Assembly (NCBI GenBank): GCA_030428025.1
Contig: JAUIBJ010000006.1
Location: forward strand, 1 to 21,177
Direction: 5' to 3'
From: Alphaproteobacteria bacterium
GTDB lineage: Bacteria > Pseudomonadota > Alphaproteobacteria > Rhodobacterales > Rhodobacteraceae
Length of the DNA: 21,177 nt
The first letter of the stretch is position 1. Every line of letters begins with the position of its first letter. Positions 1 through 7,385 of this stretch are shown piece by piece. The notes beneath the pieces are model-generated. The model did no database searches, was not told the DNA's origin, and was given only the letters and a program-made list of their open reading frames with translations. A program made the position numbers and the translations under genes.

Positions 1-622
1 TGTTCATGCCGAAGGCGCGGATGTCGTCCGCGACATCCCCTTCACCATGAATGCGCACGGTGGTCAGGTCGTAGAAGACCACGGCCAGATCGCGATCGAC
101 CAGCGGGCGGACCTGACGGGCGAGCGCGTCCTCCACGGCGTCGGCGTCGTCCATCAAGGCATCCATGGCGCGCAACAGATGCTGGTGGGTGACGGTGTCC
201 GGCATCGCCGGCATCGCGACCGTTTCCAGCCAGCGCAGGCAGCCCAGCTTGCTCGTCGGGTCGCACAAGCGGTTGAACACCATGGCCCTGACAAGCGCCT
301 CGACATCGGTCTTGCGGCGGCCCGAGCGCAGGGCGCGGGTCAGCGCCTTGTCGAAGCCGAGGTCCCGCCAGAGTTCGTGCAGCGCGAAGACATCGCCGAA
401 GCCGAGCCCGGGCTCCTGGATGACCTCGGAGGCCGTATTCTCGGCCCGGCCGACAGCACGGTTGAGGCCGTTGATCAGCGGGTCGAGCTGTTCCGGCGTG
501 ATCTGGTCGAGGCGCCCGAGGTTGGCCACGACGCGCGTGCGGACCTTGCCGCTGTCGTTTCGAAAGGACTCGACCAGTTGCAGATACTGGCGGCCTCCGG
601 TCTTGGTGATGCGCGTGTACAT
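1..622 (-). CDS. IS1634/IS4-type transposase, N-terminal part (runs off left edge)
   Basis: The first 207 residues of a DDE transposase read leftward from an ATG at 622 and stay open to the window edge, so the C-terminal part is outside. The N-terminus (MYTRITKTGGRQYLQLVESF) followed by a stretch with VVANLGRLDQI is typical of IS1634-type transposases. The motif VVFYDLTTVR around residues 181-190 matches the segment carrying the first catalytic aspartate (D185) in that group. The remaining catalytic residues lie off-window. Its role is cut-and-paste movement of the element. Whether it is functional cannot be judged from half a protein. Several shorter open frames over the same bases on both strands have arginine/proline-rich, unnatural composition and are shadows of this one. 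The family call is from memory of the motifs, not from a search. Confidence 0.85.
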   Translation of the reverse strand, partial: MYTRITKTGGRQYLQLVESFRNDSGKVRTRVVANLGRLDQITPEQLDPLINGLNRAVGRAENTASEVIQEPGLGFGDVFALHELWRDLGFDKALTRALRSGRRKTDVEALVRAMVFNRLCDPTSKLGCLRWLETVAMPAMPDTVTHQHLLRAMDALMDDADAVEDALARQVRPLVDRDLAVVFYDLTTVRIHGEGDVADDIRAFGMN

Positions 623-793
623 TGTGTGGCGACGCTACCACGCGCAGAGATCACGTTTCAATGCGCTTTTCGTTGGTTGCGTGTGATGACAGATATCGCA
701 GAGTTCACCAACCTTCAGGCATCTAACCCATTGAAATCACGAAACCCGTCAGGCGCAATCGCCCAGAATCAGGGGCTGAACTGTCGAAGTTCG
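1..793 (-). mobile_element. IS1634-like insertion sequence, promoter-proximal end (partial)
   Basis: The element includes the transposase at 1-622 plus an unknown part of 623-793. Its outer boundary must lie before about 794, where recognisable rfbA coding sequence starts on the plus strand. Bases 623-793 hold no gene I can support and have a different feel from the phage block. I could not fix the terminal inverted repeat because the other end is outside the window. The right coordinate is therefore an upper limit, not a measured end. Confidence 0.5.
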
Positions 794-1090
794 GCGGCCC
801 GTGGCGAGCTAGAGATCACGACGCTTTTGGAAAGCTACCTGCACGACGGCCAGCTCACCGTGCAGAAAATGGGCCGCGGCTATGCCTGGCTTGATACCGG
901 CACCCACGCCAGCCTACTAGACGCCGGCAACTTCGTGCGCACGCTCACCGAACGCCAAGGCCAGCAAGTGGGCAGCCCCGATGAGGTGGCATTCGAGATG
1001 GGCTGGATAAACCCAGCAGATTTGGTCGCTCGTGCAGAACTCTTTGCGAAAACAACCTACGGTGCCTATCTGGCCGGCCTTGTTCGATAG
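794..1090 (+). pseudogene. rfbA: glucose-1-phosphate thymidylyltransferase, 3' fragment
   Basis: About 98 codons ending in TAG at 1088-1090 encode the C-terminal third of RfbA/RmlA, the enzyme that makes dTDP-glucose at the start of dTDP-rhamnose synthesis. Diagnostic segments are ARGELEIT, GRGYAWLDTGTH, NFVRTLTERQG and EVAFEMGWI. The nucleotide-binding N-terminal two thirds (the GGxGTRL loop) are absent; upstream there is only IS-related sequence, so this piece cannot be an active enzyme. The frame stays open leftward through the IS, giving a long but spurious reading frame from position 47. The simplest reading is insertion of the IS1634-like element into rfbA, with the 5' part beyond the window. 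A deletion at the IS edge is the alternative. Confidence 0.88.
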
Positions 1091-1125
1091 GGACGAGGCT
1101 GCCAGAACGTTAAAAGGAACAAATA

Positions 1126-1140
1126 GTGAACATATTAATC
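1126..1140 (+). pseudogene. start of a truncated gene downstream of rfbA
   Basis: Thirty-five bases after the rfbA stop there is a Shine-Dalgarno-like AAAGGAAC (1113-1120), then GTG at 1126 giving VNILI. This resembles how dTDP-rhamnose pathway genes such as rfbD begin (MNILVFG-type starts). The expected glycine-rich nucleotide-binding loop does not follow. Instead the sequence becomes the antisense of the lysis gene ending at 1135. I infer that only the first few codons survive and that the junction with the phage-derived block lies close to 1135-1140. The frame stays open to 1353, but that part is a shadow of the spanin genes. Confidence 0.35.
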
Positions 1141-1383
1141 GCATTCGCGCACCTGAGCCCTCAGCACGGCATAATCCGCAAGCCATTCAACGATGGCGCT
1201 GTCCTCTGGCAGCCCTTCGACCTCGTCGGCGATCCGCCGCTGCTCCTCACGGCCATAGTCCACGACAGGCGGACATACGACCGCAGACTGCCGATCAGAA
1301 CTCCCCGTCGCGCAGCCGCTCAAGAAGATCATCGCGACTGCGAGGACGACTAGCCGCCTCTTCCAGCATCTTCCGTTGCGCAT
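1135..1383 (-). CDS. Rz1-like outer-membrane spanin lipoprotein
   Basis: Small lipoprotein of 82 residues. Start chosen at ATG 1383 because GGAGG lies nine bases upstream; a longer frame to 1422 lacks this. The N-terminus has a charged region (RNGRCWKRR), a hydrophobic stretch and a lipobox LSGC with the lipidated cysteine at residue 24, leaving about 59 mature residues. The gene begins inside the 3' end of the preceding membrane-protein gene in another frame (89-nt overlap), the classic Rz/Rz1 arrangement. In phages, the outer-membrane lipoprotein pairs with an inner-membrane spanin to fuse the membranes in the last step of lysis. The role is inferred from architecture and position next to the endolysin, not from sequence identity. 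It is the last gene of the block, ending at the junction with the rfb fragment. Confidence 0.68.
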   Translation of the reverse strand: MRNGRCWKRRLVVLAVAMIFLSGCATGSSDRQSAVVCPPVVDYGREEQRRIADEVEGLPEDSAIVEWLADYAVLRAQVRECD

Positions 1384-1552
1384 GACTGACTGCCTCCAGG
1401 ATCTCAAGCCGCTCGACTGCACGACCCGCGCGCTCGCCCGACCGGCGTAGGTTGAACAGGAAAAGCGCGACGGTCAGGGCTGCGAGCGCCGCCCGAATGA
1501 CCCGCCGCGCCCAGGGGCGGGCGATCAGTCCGCCCAGTGTGGTCGCGAGCAT
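1295..1552 (-). CDS. Rz-like inner-membrane spanin (candidate)
   Basis: 85-residue protein with one predicted membrane segment near residues 18-34 (AALAALTVALFLFNL), flanked by arginines, followed by a charged helical stretch (about 36-75) likely to be coiled coil. This is the topology of an inner-membrane spanin anchored at its N-terminus with a periplasmic helix. ATG at 1552 overlaps the TGA stop of the endolysin gene (TGATG), and AGAAGGGG lies upstream; GTG at 1555 is the alternative start. The downstream lipoprotein gene starts inside it. A small holin is the main alternative, since no canonical multi-span holin is obvious nearby. Confidence 0.6.
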   Translation of the reverse strand: MLATTLGGLIARPWARRVIRAALAALTVALFLFNLRRSGERAGRAVERLEILEAVSHAQRKMLEEAASRPRSRDDLLERLRDGEF

Positions 1553-2232
1553 CACCGTTGCCCCTTCTGCCAGTCATCGACGCGCGCCCAGATCGTCACG
1601 GCGATTCCGGCCAAGGCCAGCGCGATGAATATCCAGCGCAGGCTGTCGAGGTGAGGCACCAGCGGAAGAACGGCCCCTTGAGCTTCAGCCAGGATCTCCT
1701 GAGCAACCTCGATTCCGGCCGCCCCCAAGGTCGCAACGCCGGCGGCGCCTGCCCCCTTTAGTGTCCGGCTCTCCGCCAACACCTCGCGCGCGGGCGGCGC
1801 CTCCGGCGCAAATGGCGCCGCCCGCACCGGGAACCTCTCACCCCAGGTTCGCGCCGGACCCAGATCGATGTGCATGAATCCCGAGCGTGGATAATAGCCA
1901 AACCCCAGAAACCCGACCTCCCGCGCCGCCGCCTCGAATGCCACCGGGTCATGGTTCGTCATGGCGATATCAAACGCCGTCCCGTCCATGTGCTTCGAGC
2001 GCGGGGCCCCGCCCACCGCCCGGTTGTGCTCCGGGCTGCGATAGGCCGAGCGGATGATCAGCGGCTTGCCCAGCCGATCCCTCAGGGCCTGCAGCTTGTC
2101 GAGGGCCTCCGGGTGCAGCTTCAACTGCCCTGTGCCGCGGCACGCGATTTCGGCGGGGCTGAAGGTCGGCCAGCGCCAGAGATGGTCGGGGACCTCTCGG
2201 AAATGGCTGAAGGTGCGGACGGGGTCGGGCAT
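1552..2232 (-). CDS. M15-family peptidoglycan peptidase (endolysin) with C-terminal membrane anchor
   Basis: 226-residue zinc peptidase of the M15 (Peptidase_M15_3, D-Ala-D-Ala carboxypeptidase-like) group. Residues 20-125 form the catalytic domain: SAYRSPEHNRAVGG, then SKHMDGTAFD supplying H81 and D88, and FMHIDLG supplying H121, the expected zinc ligands. It would cut peptide cross-bridges of the cell wall at lysis. Start chosen at ATG 2232, preceded by AAAGGAG seven bases upstream; an in-frame extension to 2259 would include that site. An Ala/Pro-rich linker follows the domain, and the C-terminus carries a hydrophobic segment (about residues 197-217, WIFIALALAGIAVTIWA) then charged residues. 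Phage endolysins are usually soluble or N-terminally anchored, so this C-terminal anchor is unusual. It is followed immediately by the spanin pair and preceded by a terminator-like hairpin. Confidence 0.85.
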   Translation of the reverse strand: MPDPVRTFSHFREVPDHLWRWPTFSPAEIACRGTGQLKLHPEALDKLQALRDRLGKPLIIRSAYRSPEHNRAVGGAPRSKHMDGTAFDIAMTNHDPVAFEAAAREVGFLGFGYYPRSGFMHIDLGPARTWGERFPVRAAPFAPEAPPAREVLAESRTLKGAGAAGVATLGAAGIEVAQEILAEAQGAVLPLVPHLDSLRWIFIALALAGIAVTIWARVDDWQKGQR

Positions 2233-2257
2233 GATGGTCTCCTTTGGCTGAAACGAC

Positions 2258-2284
2258 AAAAGCCCGCCGCAGCGAGCGACGGGC
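2258..2284 (-). terminator. intrinsic terminator between tail genes and endolysin
   Basis: On the minus strand, GCCCGTCGC and GCGGCGGGC form a nine-pair stem with one G-U pair and loop TCGCT (2284-2262), followed by TTTT (2261-2258). It lies 26 bases before the endolysin ATG, just upstream of its Shine-Dalgarno site. A more distant copy of the complementary arm (GCGGGCTTT on the plus strand at 2330-2338, complementary to AAAGCCCGC at 2259-2267) could pair instead of the local arm. Confidence 0.6.
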
Positions 2285-2345
2285 GGTGACGCCGCCGGGG
2301 TTCCTGCGACGCGCGAAGTGTTGATTTGAGCGGGCTTTCTCGGCC

Positions 2346-2660
2346 TCAGCCGCTTCGATTGCGCAGGAAGGCCTCGAAGAGGAGATCGCGCACGGCACGG
2401 ATGTCGGTCTCGATGCGATCCAACCGATCGGCGTCAAGCTTGCGGTCTTCGGCGCGCTGCGCCTCGATCCGTTCACGATCGGAAATCAACTCACGGTCGA
2501 GCCGCTGCAGCAGCGCCTCATTGGTGAAGGCGCGACGCGTGACGGCGGCAAAGAGCGCTATGAACCCACCGATGAGGGCCGTGATGGCGGCTGTCACACC
2601 GTGGTCGCGGAAGGCTGCAGCGGTTGCGGCCAGGAGGCCGGGGTATGTGGTCTCGCTCAT
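2346..2660 (-). CDS. small membrane protein with coiled coil (possible holin)
   Basis: 104 residues. One hydrophobic segment at about 22-40 (VTAAITALIGGFIALFAAV) is followed by a long charged helix (about 45-97) rich in Glu, Arg and Asp with regular leucine/isoleucine spacing, probably a coiled coil. The ATG overlaps the stop of the DUF2793 gene (ATGA, 2657-2660), so translation is coupled. Its position directly before the M15 endolysin suggests a lysis role such as a holin or pinholin, but no family motif supports that. A membrane-anchored tail-assembly accessory protein is the alternative. A gap of 113 bases containing a terminator-like hairpin separates it from the endolysin. Confidence 0.6.
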   Translation of the reverse strand: MSETTYPGLLAATAAAFRDHGVTAAITALIGGFIALFAAVTRRAFTNEALLQRLDRELISDRERIEAQRAEDRKLDADRLDRIETDIRAVRDLLFEAFLRNRSG

Positions 2661-3400
2661 GCGGGGGCTCCGATCGTGAGTATGTGGCAGGCGGGCCGCA
2701 TGGCCCCGCCGGTGAAACTCCCGCCCTCGGCCGAAACCCGTACCGGGGTTGCGATAGCAAAGGCCCGCGGCACGATGGGCAATTCGGCCAGCGCCCCGAG
2801 ACCCGGGCCAAACCCTGCTCCGAAGGCCGATGGCTCTGCGGCGGTCCCCAGCGCAAAGCCGGTGGCGCCGGTGATGGCGCTGGTGACGCGCGCTGAGACC
2901 CCGATCACCAGCGCGCCCGCTGGAATGCTCAGGGCCGTCGTCACGCTGCTCCCCGAGAGCCCCGAGACCGAGGCCTCGACCACCGCCGCCCGCGTTTTGC
3001 TGCCAAGCGCACCCTCCGCCAGATCAGTGCTCGCACCCCGGACCAAGAGGCCCATCGCGGCATCAAGCGTGACCCAGCCCGCAGCGAGGCGGACCAGCAT
3101 GACCTCTTCAGCCAGGACCCAGAGCCGCCAGCCGGGCCGCGCAGGCAGGCGCAGCCAGGCCCCATCGGCCCAGAGAGCGACATCACCCGACCAACCGGCC
3201 CAGAGGCCGCTAGCCCCGGCCGCCACCAGATAGGCCGCCCCCTCGGCGGGATTTGCAGGTGGTGCGCTGCGGCTGCGATCCTCGACGGTCAGGTTGACGA
3301 GGCCATCGAGGCGGCGGAGCGCTTCGTTATGGGTGACATGCTTCTGCGCCTGCGCGGCTTGCAGCCAGGGCAGCAGAAGCCGAGGACTTGTCTCGGCCAT
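2657..3400 (-). CDS. DUF2793 phage structural protein
   Basis: 247 residues. The N-terminal half has the DUF2793 signature, including LLLPWLQAAQAQKHVTHNEA and a small beta domain with AAYLVAAGASGLWAGWSGDVA and paired tryptophans. The C-terminal half is Ala/Gly/Ser-rich and beta-like. DUF2793 proteins occur in alphaproteobacterial phages and GTA loci, generally in fibre or spike proteins, probably as a carbohydrate-facing or attachment domain; that role is inference. The ATG at 3400 has AAGGA upstream and lies 14 bases after the tip-protein stop. The 3' end overlaps the next start by four bases. It may be a peripheral component on the tip protein encoded just before it. Confidence 0.75.
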   Translation of the reverse strand: MAETSPRLLLPWLQAAQAQKHVTHNEALRRLDGLVNLTVEDRSRSAPPANPAEGAAYLVAAGASGLWAGWSGDVALWADGAWLRLPARPGWRLWVLAEEVMLVRLAAGWVTLDAAMGLLVRGASTDLAEGALGSKTRAAVVEASVSGLSGSSVTTALSIPAGALVIGVSARVTSAITGATGFALGTAAEPSAFGAGFGPGLGALAELPIVPRAFAIATPVRVSAEGGSFTGGAMRPACHILTIGAPA

Positions 3401-3414
3401 GGTGTGGACTTCCT

Positions 3415-6400
3415 TCAGAAACTGAGTGTGACGGTCCGCGGCGTCCCGCGCCCCAGGAGCGCGGACAGCTGGAAGATGCGTATGTTCAGGCTATCGCCCG
3501 GCCCCAGCAGTGCGCCGTGATCGGCGATCTGATCTGTCGCGCTGTAGAGGGCCTGCGGCTGGCTCGCGGTCAGAACCCGGACAACGCTTGCGCCATCAGC
3601 TCCGATGATCTCGACCTCATAGGCCTCGCTGGCCTCCGACATAGGCACCTCGACGGCTTCCCAGCTGTCGGCGACCAGCGCGCGATCGGCACGGATCCAG
3701 CGCAGGGTCAGATCTCCGGGAAGTCGGCCCCGCAAACCCGGCTCTTCCACTTGTGCCACGGCAAACGGCCGCAGCCCTGCACCTCTCGGCGTAAACTCGG
3801 CGGCGGCAAAGCTCGGATCGGTGAAGGGCAGCGCCGCGGGCCCCACGCGCCAGAGCCAGGGCAGACCAAGATCGCCAAGCGCGATAGGCAGCCTGGCAAG
3901 CGCGGCATCGAGCATCACAATGCGCGTGCCGGCGGGAGCAGGATCCCCCATGGCGCGTTCGGTCCCGCGCTGCCCCCGCAAAAGCCGGGTCAGCCGATAG
4001 CGCCCGGGGGCGATCAGCTCTGCGCTGCCGGCCTGGATGATCTCCCATGCGCCGGGGGCGGTTTCCAAGGCCAGCGCATTGGCGCCGCCAAAGAGCGCAA
4101 GATCGGTGACGCTTTCCAGCGTGCCGCTCGCCAAATCGAGCACCAGAGCATTGGCATGATCGAAGCGCCCGACTGGACCTTGCGGCAGATCTTCCACCAG
4201 CACGCCCATGCGGGCCCGAGCCCCCAGCGTCTGGATCAGGCTGAAGCCATCCGCGCTGGCGCTGCGCCAGACCGCCAGCGTGCCCGGCCAGGGCCTCGCA
4301 TCGGCTGCAATCAGCGGCTGGTGGTCGATTTCAGTCTCGCTCAGCTGCGGCAGATCGAGGAAGGCGACCTCGGGCGCCCCGAACACGAGGGGTCGCGCGA
4401 GCGCTGCAGGTCGCGCCGCCCCCGGCGGCAGGTCATGCAACGTGCGATCCTGCACCAGTGCCTCAATTCCACGCATCGTACTGTCGGCGAGCGACAGGAT
4501 CCGCAGATCGAGATCGCGCCCATCATGCGCAAGGCGCAGCACATCACCCGGATCGAGGGCCAGCCGTGAGGGCGGCAGCCGGAAGGCCGCGCTCTCGCGC
4601 CCGGTCCAGGCTTCCATCAGGGCGCGACGACAGCGCCGCTCGGCCTCTTCGGGCGGGACGGCCATCGGAAAGGCCTCGGCCGTGATGCGCGCGGCGGTGA
4701 CTGTGACGCGACGTGCATCAACCAGAGCGCTGTCGTAATCCTCATCGGCCCGGGCGATCTGCCATTTGAGCGCAAGCGGCAGTTCGGTCTCTTGCGCCCG
4801 GGTCAGCTCGAAGACTTCCGCCCCGCCGGTGGCGCCCGTCACCATGTCCTCGGACGACATCACGGCGACCGGCGCACGGCCGCGCATCAAAAACCGAATG
4901 CGGCCCTCGCTTTCCACCGCATCAAAGCCGAAATGCCGCGCCAGAACCGTGATCGAGGTGCGCGGGCTTTCGAGCGCGGTGATGACATGGCCCTCGACGG
5001 CGCCCCAGAGGCCCGAGACATCGATCCGGTCATCCGGCAATCCTGCGCGCAGGCAGAGCGAGCGCACGAGGGCTGCCAGCGACACCGATCCCAGCCGCCC
5101 GCTGAGAGTGTGCCCCGTGCGCCAAGCCCCGGCATCGGGCCAGAGGTCGCTCGCTTCCGGATAGGCCGGATAGGGCCGCGTGTCCCAGAAGCCGGCGGCG
5201 CTGTTCGCCAGATCCAGCATCGGCGTGCCGGTCAGCGGCGAAATGGGGTTTGCCCCGCGGGCAGACCAGTGGCCAAGGATCGCCTCGATCACGCTGCGCT
5301 GGCTGGCATCATCGCGCCAGCCCCGGGAGAACCATGGCAGACGCGCATCTGCGGCGAGCGGCGCCCGTAGCGTATCGGGCTCATTCGCGGCACGATCGAC
5401 CGCGGGAGCCCCGATGGCCGTGAAACGGATCGGCTTTGATCCTGGCACCCATGCTGTGGGGTCGTGCGGCACGCCGCCCAAGCGCGGGACATGCGGATTA
5501 CTCCACCAGCCGATCAGATCCTTGGGCCGATAGAGCCAGGCTTCCGCGGCATTCCCGCCCGCCAGTTCCAACACCGGCGTCCGAAGCTGTGCGGCGCGAT
5601 CGGCATCGCTCAGATAGCGCCAGTCATAGCCTTCCCCTCCCGCGACATTGGCCGCGAGATAGGCGCGATCCTGCGGTGCAGGCCAGAGCGCGGCATCGAG
5701 ATGATCATCGCCATCGCGCCAATCTGCGAGCGGCCAAGAGGCCTCCACCCCGATGAAATCGACATTGGCATCGGCCCAGAGCGGGTCGAGCGGAAACCGC
5801 ACTTCGCCCGGGCCTGGATGATGGCTGTGCCAGGTCTCGGGCCCAGCTGCGAAACCGATCGCTGTGCCCGCCCCGAGAATTTGCCGCACGGCTGCCGCAA
5901 GACTGATCCACTGGCTGGTCGCAGGATAGCTAGTGGGTCCCGATCGCAACGTGACCAGCCCATCGAGCCGGGGGCCTAGCAGAAACGCATCCACGCCGCC
6001 CGCGCGCGCGGCCAGATGGGCGTAATGCAGCACAAATCGGCGCAGGCCTCGATCGCTGGCAGGCCCATTCCAGCGGACGGTCTCCCCCGAAATCCCGAAT
6101 TGCGCCGGCGTCGCAGCACCAAAGAAGGCAGCAATCTCGCTGGCCATCGTCGCCGTCAGGTCCGGGCTTCCCGGCAAGCCCGGCGCAAGACTGGCGGTGA
6201 TACGGTTTGCCGCCGTATAGGCGGGTTGCGGTGCGGCTCCTGTCCAGGGATCGAGGCGGCTATTGCTGGCCGGAATGTCCAGCATCAGCACCGGGGCCAG
6301 CGTCACCCGGAGACCACGCGCCTTGATCTCGCGAATGGCCGCAATGACGGTCTGATCCGACGGCGTCCCCCGAAACCCCACGCCATCTGCCCCGCGGGAC

Positions 6401-7383
6401 AGCAGATGCGCCGTGGCGCGCGTCTTGCCATTCACGCCCCAGCTCAGAGGTGTGGTGCTGCGCGTGAGAGTCTCGACGCCCGGCCGTATCTGGCAGCTAC
6501 TTGCCCGAAGGTCATCGCCGAACCAGGCCACGGCGAGCGTGATGGCTTCCAGCCCCGGGCAGGCCGCCTGCAGCCGATCGAGCGCCAAAATGAAATCCGC
6601 CACGCCTGCATCAAGGCTGGCATTGATCGCGGCGGTCGTTCCCCCTGCTTGGGTCGTGACAATATTCGTCGCGAGCCCGAACTCGCCCATGCCATCGCCC
6701 AGCACCATGGCGCGGATCATGCCTTCGGCACTGTCCGGATCGGCGATGGGTCGAAACACCTCGAAGGAGAGCTGCGGCAGGCGGTTGCCATAGCTCTCGA
6801 GCGGCAGATCCTCGAAAACGACATAGGCCGTGCCACGATAGGCAGGTGTGTTGGCCGCCCCCATTTTGGCCGCGATGAACGGATCGCGCCCCTGGCTCTC
6901 ATCGCCGGGATACCAGCGCCAGGTGACGCCGGTCATGTCCATCGGCTTGCCGTCGGCCCAGATGCGGCCGATGCCGGTGATCGGCCCTTCGGTCAGCGCC
7001 ACGGCAAAGCTGGCGTAATAAAGATACTCGGTCGTCGTCACCTTGGACCCGCCGCCACCCTTGCCGCCGACGCGCTGGGTACTGGTACGCACTTCCTCCC
7101 GGAAATCGGTCGCCCAGATGATATTGCCGCCCATGCGCATGCGGCCTGAGACGCGCGGGATGACGGCCCCTTCGGTCGAGGAGGTCAGGCGCAGACTGTC
7201 GAGCCGCGCGCCTTCGATGCGCTGGCCGGGGGCGAGTGAGGAGATGATCCAGCTGTCGACGACCGAGCCGATCGAGGCGCCGATGAAGCCGCCGATGGCG
7301 GCCCCGGTCAGGCCGAGGATGGTGCCGGAGATGAGCGAGCCGCCAAGCGCGGCCCCGGCTGCGCCCAGAATGAGGGTGGCCAT
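3415..7383 (-). CDS. GTA-type tail tip ('megatron', host specificity) protein
   Basis: 1322-residue tail tip protein resembling the last protein of the Rhodobacter capsulatus GTA tail. The start is taken as ATG 7383 (MATLILGAAG), two bases after the peptidase stop; upstream in-frame residues look like read-through of the peptidase gene. Residues 1-45 are glycine-rich and hydrophobic, as in GTA tip proteins thought to insert in or pass the membrane. About 265-675 is the GTA TIM-barrel domain, with AWFGDDLRASSCQIRPGVE, GGEGYDWRYLSDADRAAQ and WWSNPHVPRLGG. A phage tail_3-type baseplate domain and beta-rich C-terminal domains follow, including RLLRGQRGTERAMG. It would form the central tip that contacts and punctures the cell. 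The expected catalytic glutamates of the barrel are replaced (GPRL at 470-473, FTAIG at 654-658). It follows the hub and peptidase genes in the conserved GTA order. Confidence 0.92.
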   Translation of the reverse strand: MATLILGAAGAALGGSLISGTILGLTGAAIGGFIGASIGSVVDSWIISSLAPGQRIEGARLDSLRLTSSTEGAVIPRVSGRMRMGGNIIWATDFREEVRTSTQRVGGKGGGGSKVTTTEYLYYASFAVALTEGPITGIGRIWADGKPMDMTGVTWRWYPGDESQGRDPFIAAKMGAANTPAYRGTAYVVFEDLPLESYGNRLPQLSFEVFRPIADPDSAEGMIRAMVLGDGMGEFGLATNIVTTQAGGTTAAINASLDAGVADFILALDRLQAACPGLEAITLAVAWFGDDLRASSCQIRPGVETLTRSTTPLSWGVNGKTRATAHLLSRGADGVGFRGTPSDQTVIAAIREIKARGLRVTLAPVLMLDIPASNSRLDPWTGAAPQPAYTAANRITASLAPGLPGSPDLTATMASEIAAFFGAATPAQFGISGETVRWNGPASDRGLRRFVLHYAHLAARAGGVDAFLLGPRLDGLVTLRSGPTSYPATSQWISLAAAVRQILGAGTAIGFAAGPETWHSHHPGPGEVRFPLDPLWADANVDFIGVEASWPLADWRDGDDHLDAALWPAPQDRAYLAANVAGGEGYDWRYLSDADRAAQLRTPVLELAGGNAAEAWLYRPKDLIGWWSNPHVPRLGGVPHDPTAWVPGSKPIRFTAIGAPAVDRAANEPDTLRAPLAADARLPWFSRGWRDDASQRSVIEAILGHWSARGANPISPLTGTPMLDLANSAAGFWDTRPYPAYPEASDLWPDAGAWRTGHTLSGRLGSVSLAALVRSLCLRAGLPDDRIDVSGLWGAVEGHVITALESPRTSITVLARHFGFDAVESEGRIRFLMRGRAPVAVMSSEDMVTGATGGAEVFELTRAQETELPLALKWQIARADEDYDSALVDARRVTVTAARITAEAFPMAVPPEEAERRCRRALMEAWTGRESAAFRLPPSRLALDPGDVLRLAHDGRDLDLRILSLADSTMRGIEALVQDRTLHDLPPGAARPAALARPLVFGAPEVAFLDLPQLSETEIDHQPLIAADARPWPGTLAVWRSASADGFSLIQTLGARARMGVLVEDLPQGPVGRFDHANALVLDLASGTLESVTDLALFGGANALALETAPGAWEIIQAGSAELIAPGRYRLTRLLRGQRGTERAMGDPAPAGTRIVMLDAALARLPIALGDLGLPWLWRVGPAALPFTDPSFAAAEFTPRGAGLRPFAVAQVEEPGLRGRLPGDLTLRWIRADRALVADSWEAVEVPMSEASEAYEVEIIGADGASVVRVLTASQPQALYSATDQIADHGALLGPGDSLNIRIFQLSALLGRGTPRTVTLSF

Positions 7384-7385
7384 GA

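Noticed and set aside
47..1090. Long plus-strand frame of 347 codons
   Set aside because: Its first two thirds are antisense to the IS1634-like transposase and have no natural composition; only the last 98 codons (rfbA fragment) are real coding sequence.
1126..1353. 75-codon plus-strand gene with a good ribosome site
   Set aside because: Only the first few codons look like a real gene start; the rest is antisense to the spanin genes and lacks any domain.
3388..4569. 393-codon plus-strand frame opposite the tip gene
   Set aside because: Antisense shadow of a well supported protein; no recognisable domain or ribosome site.
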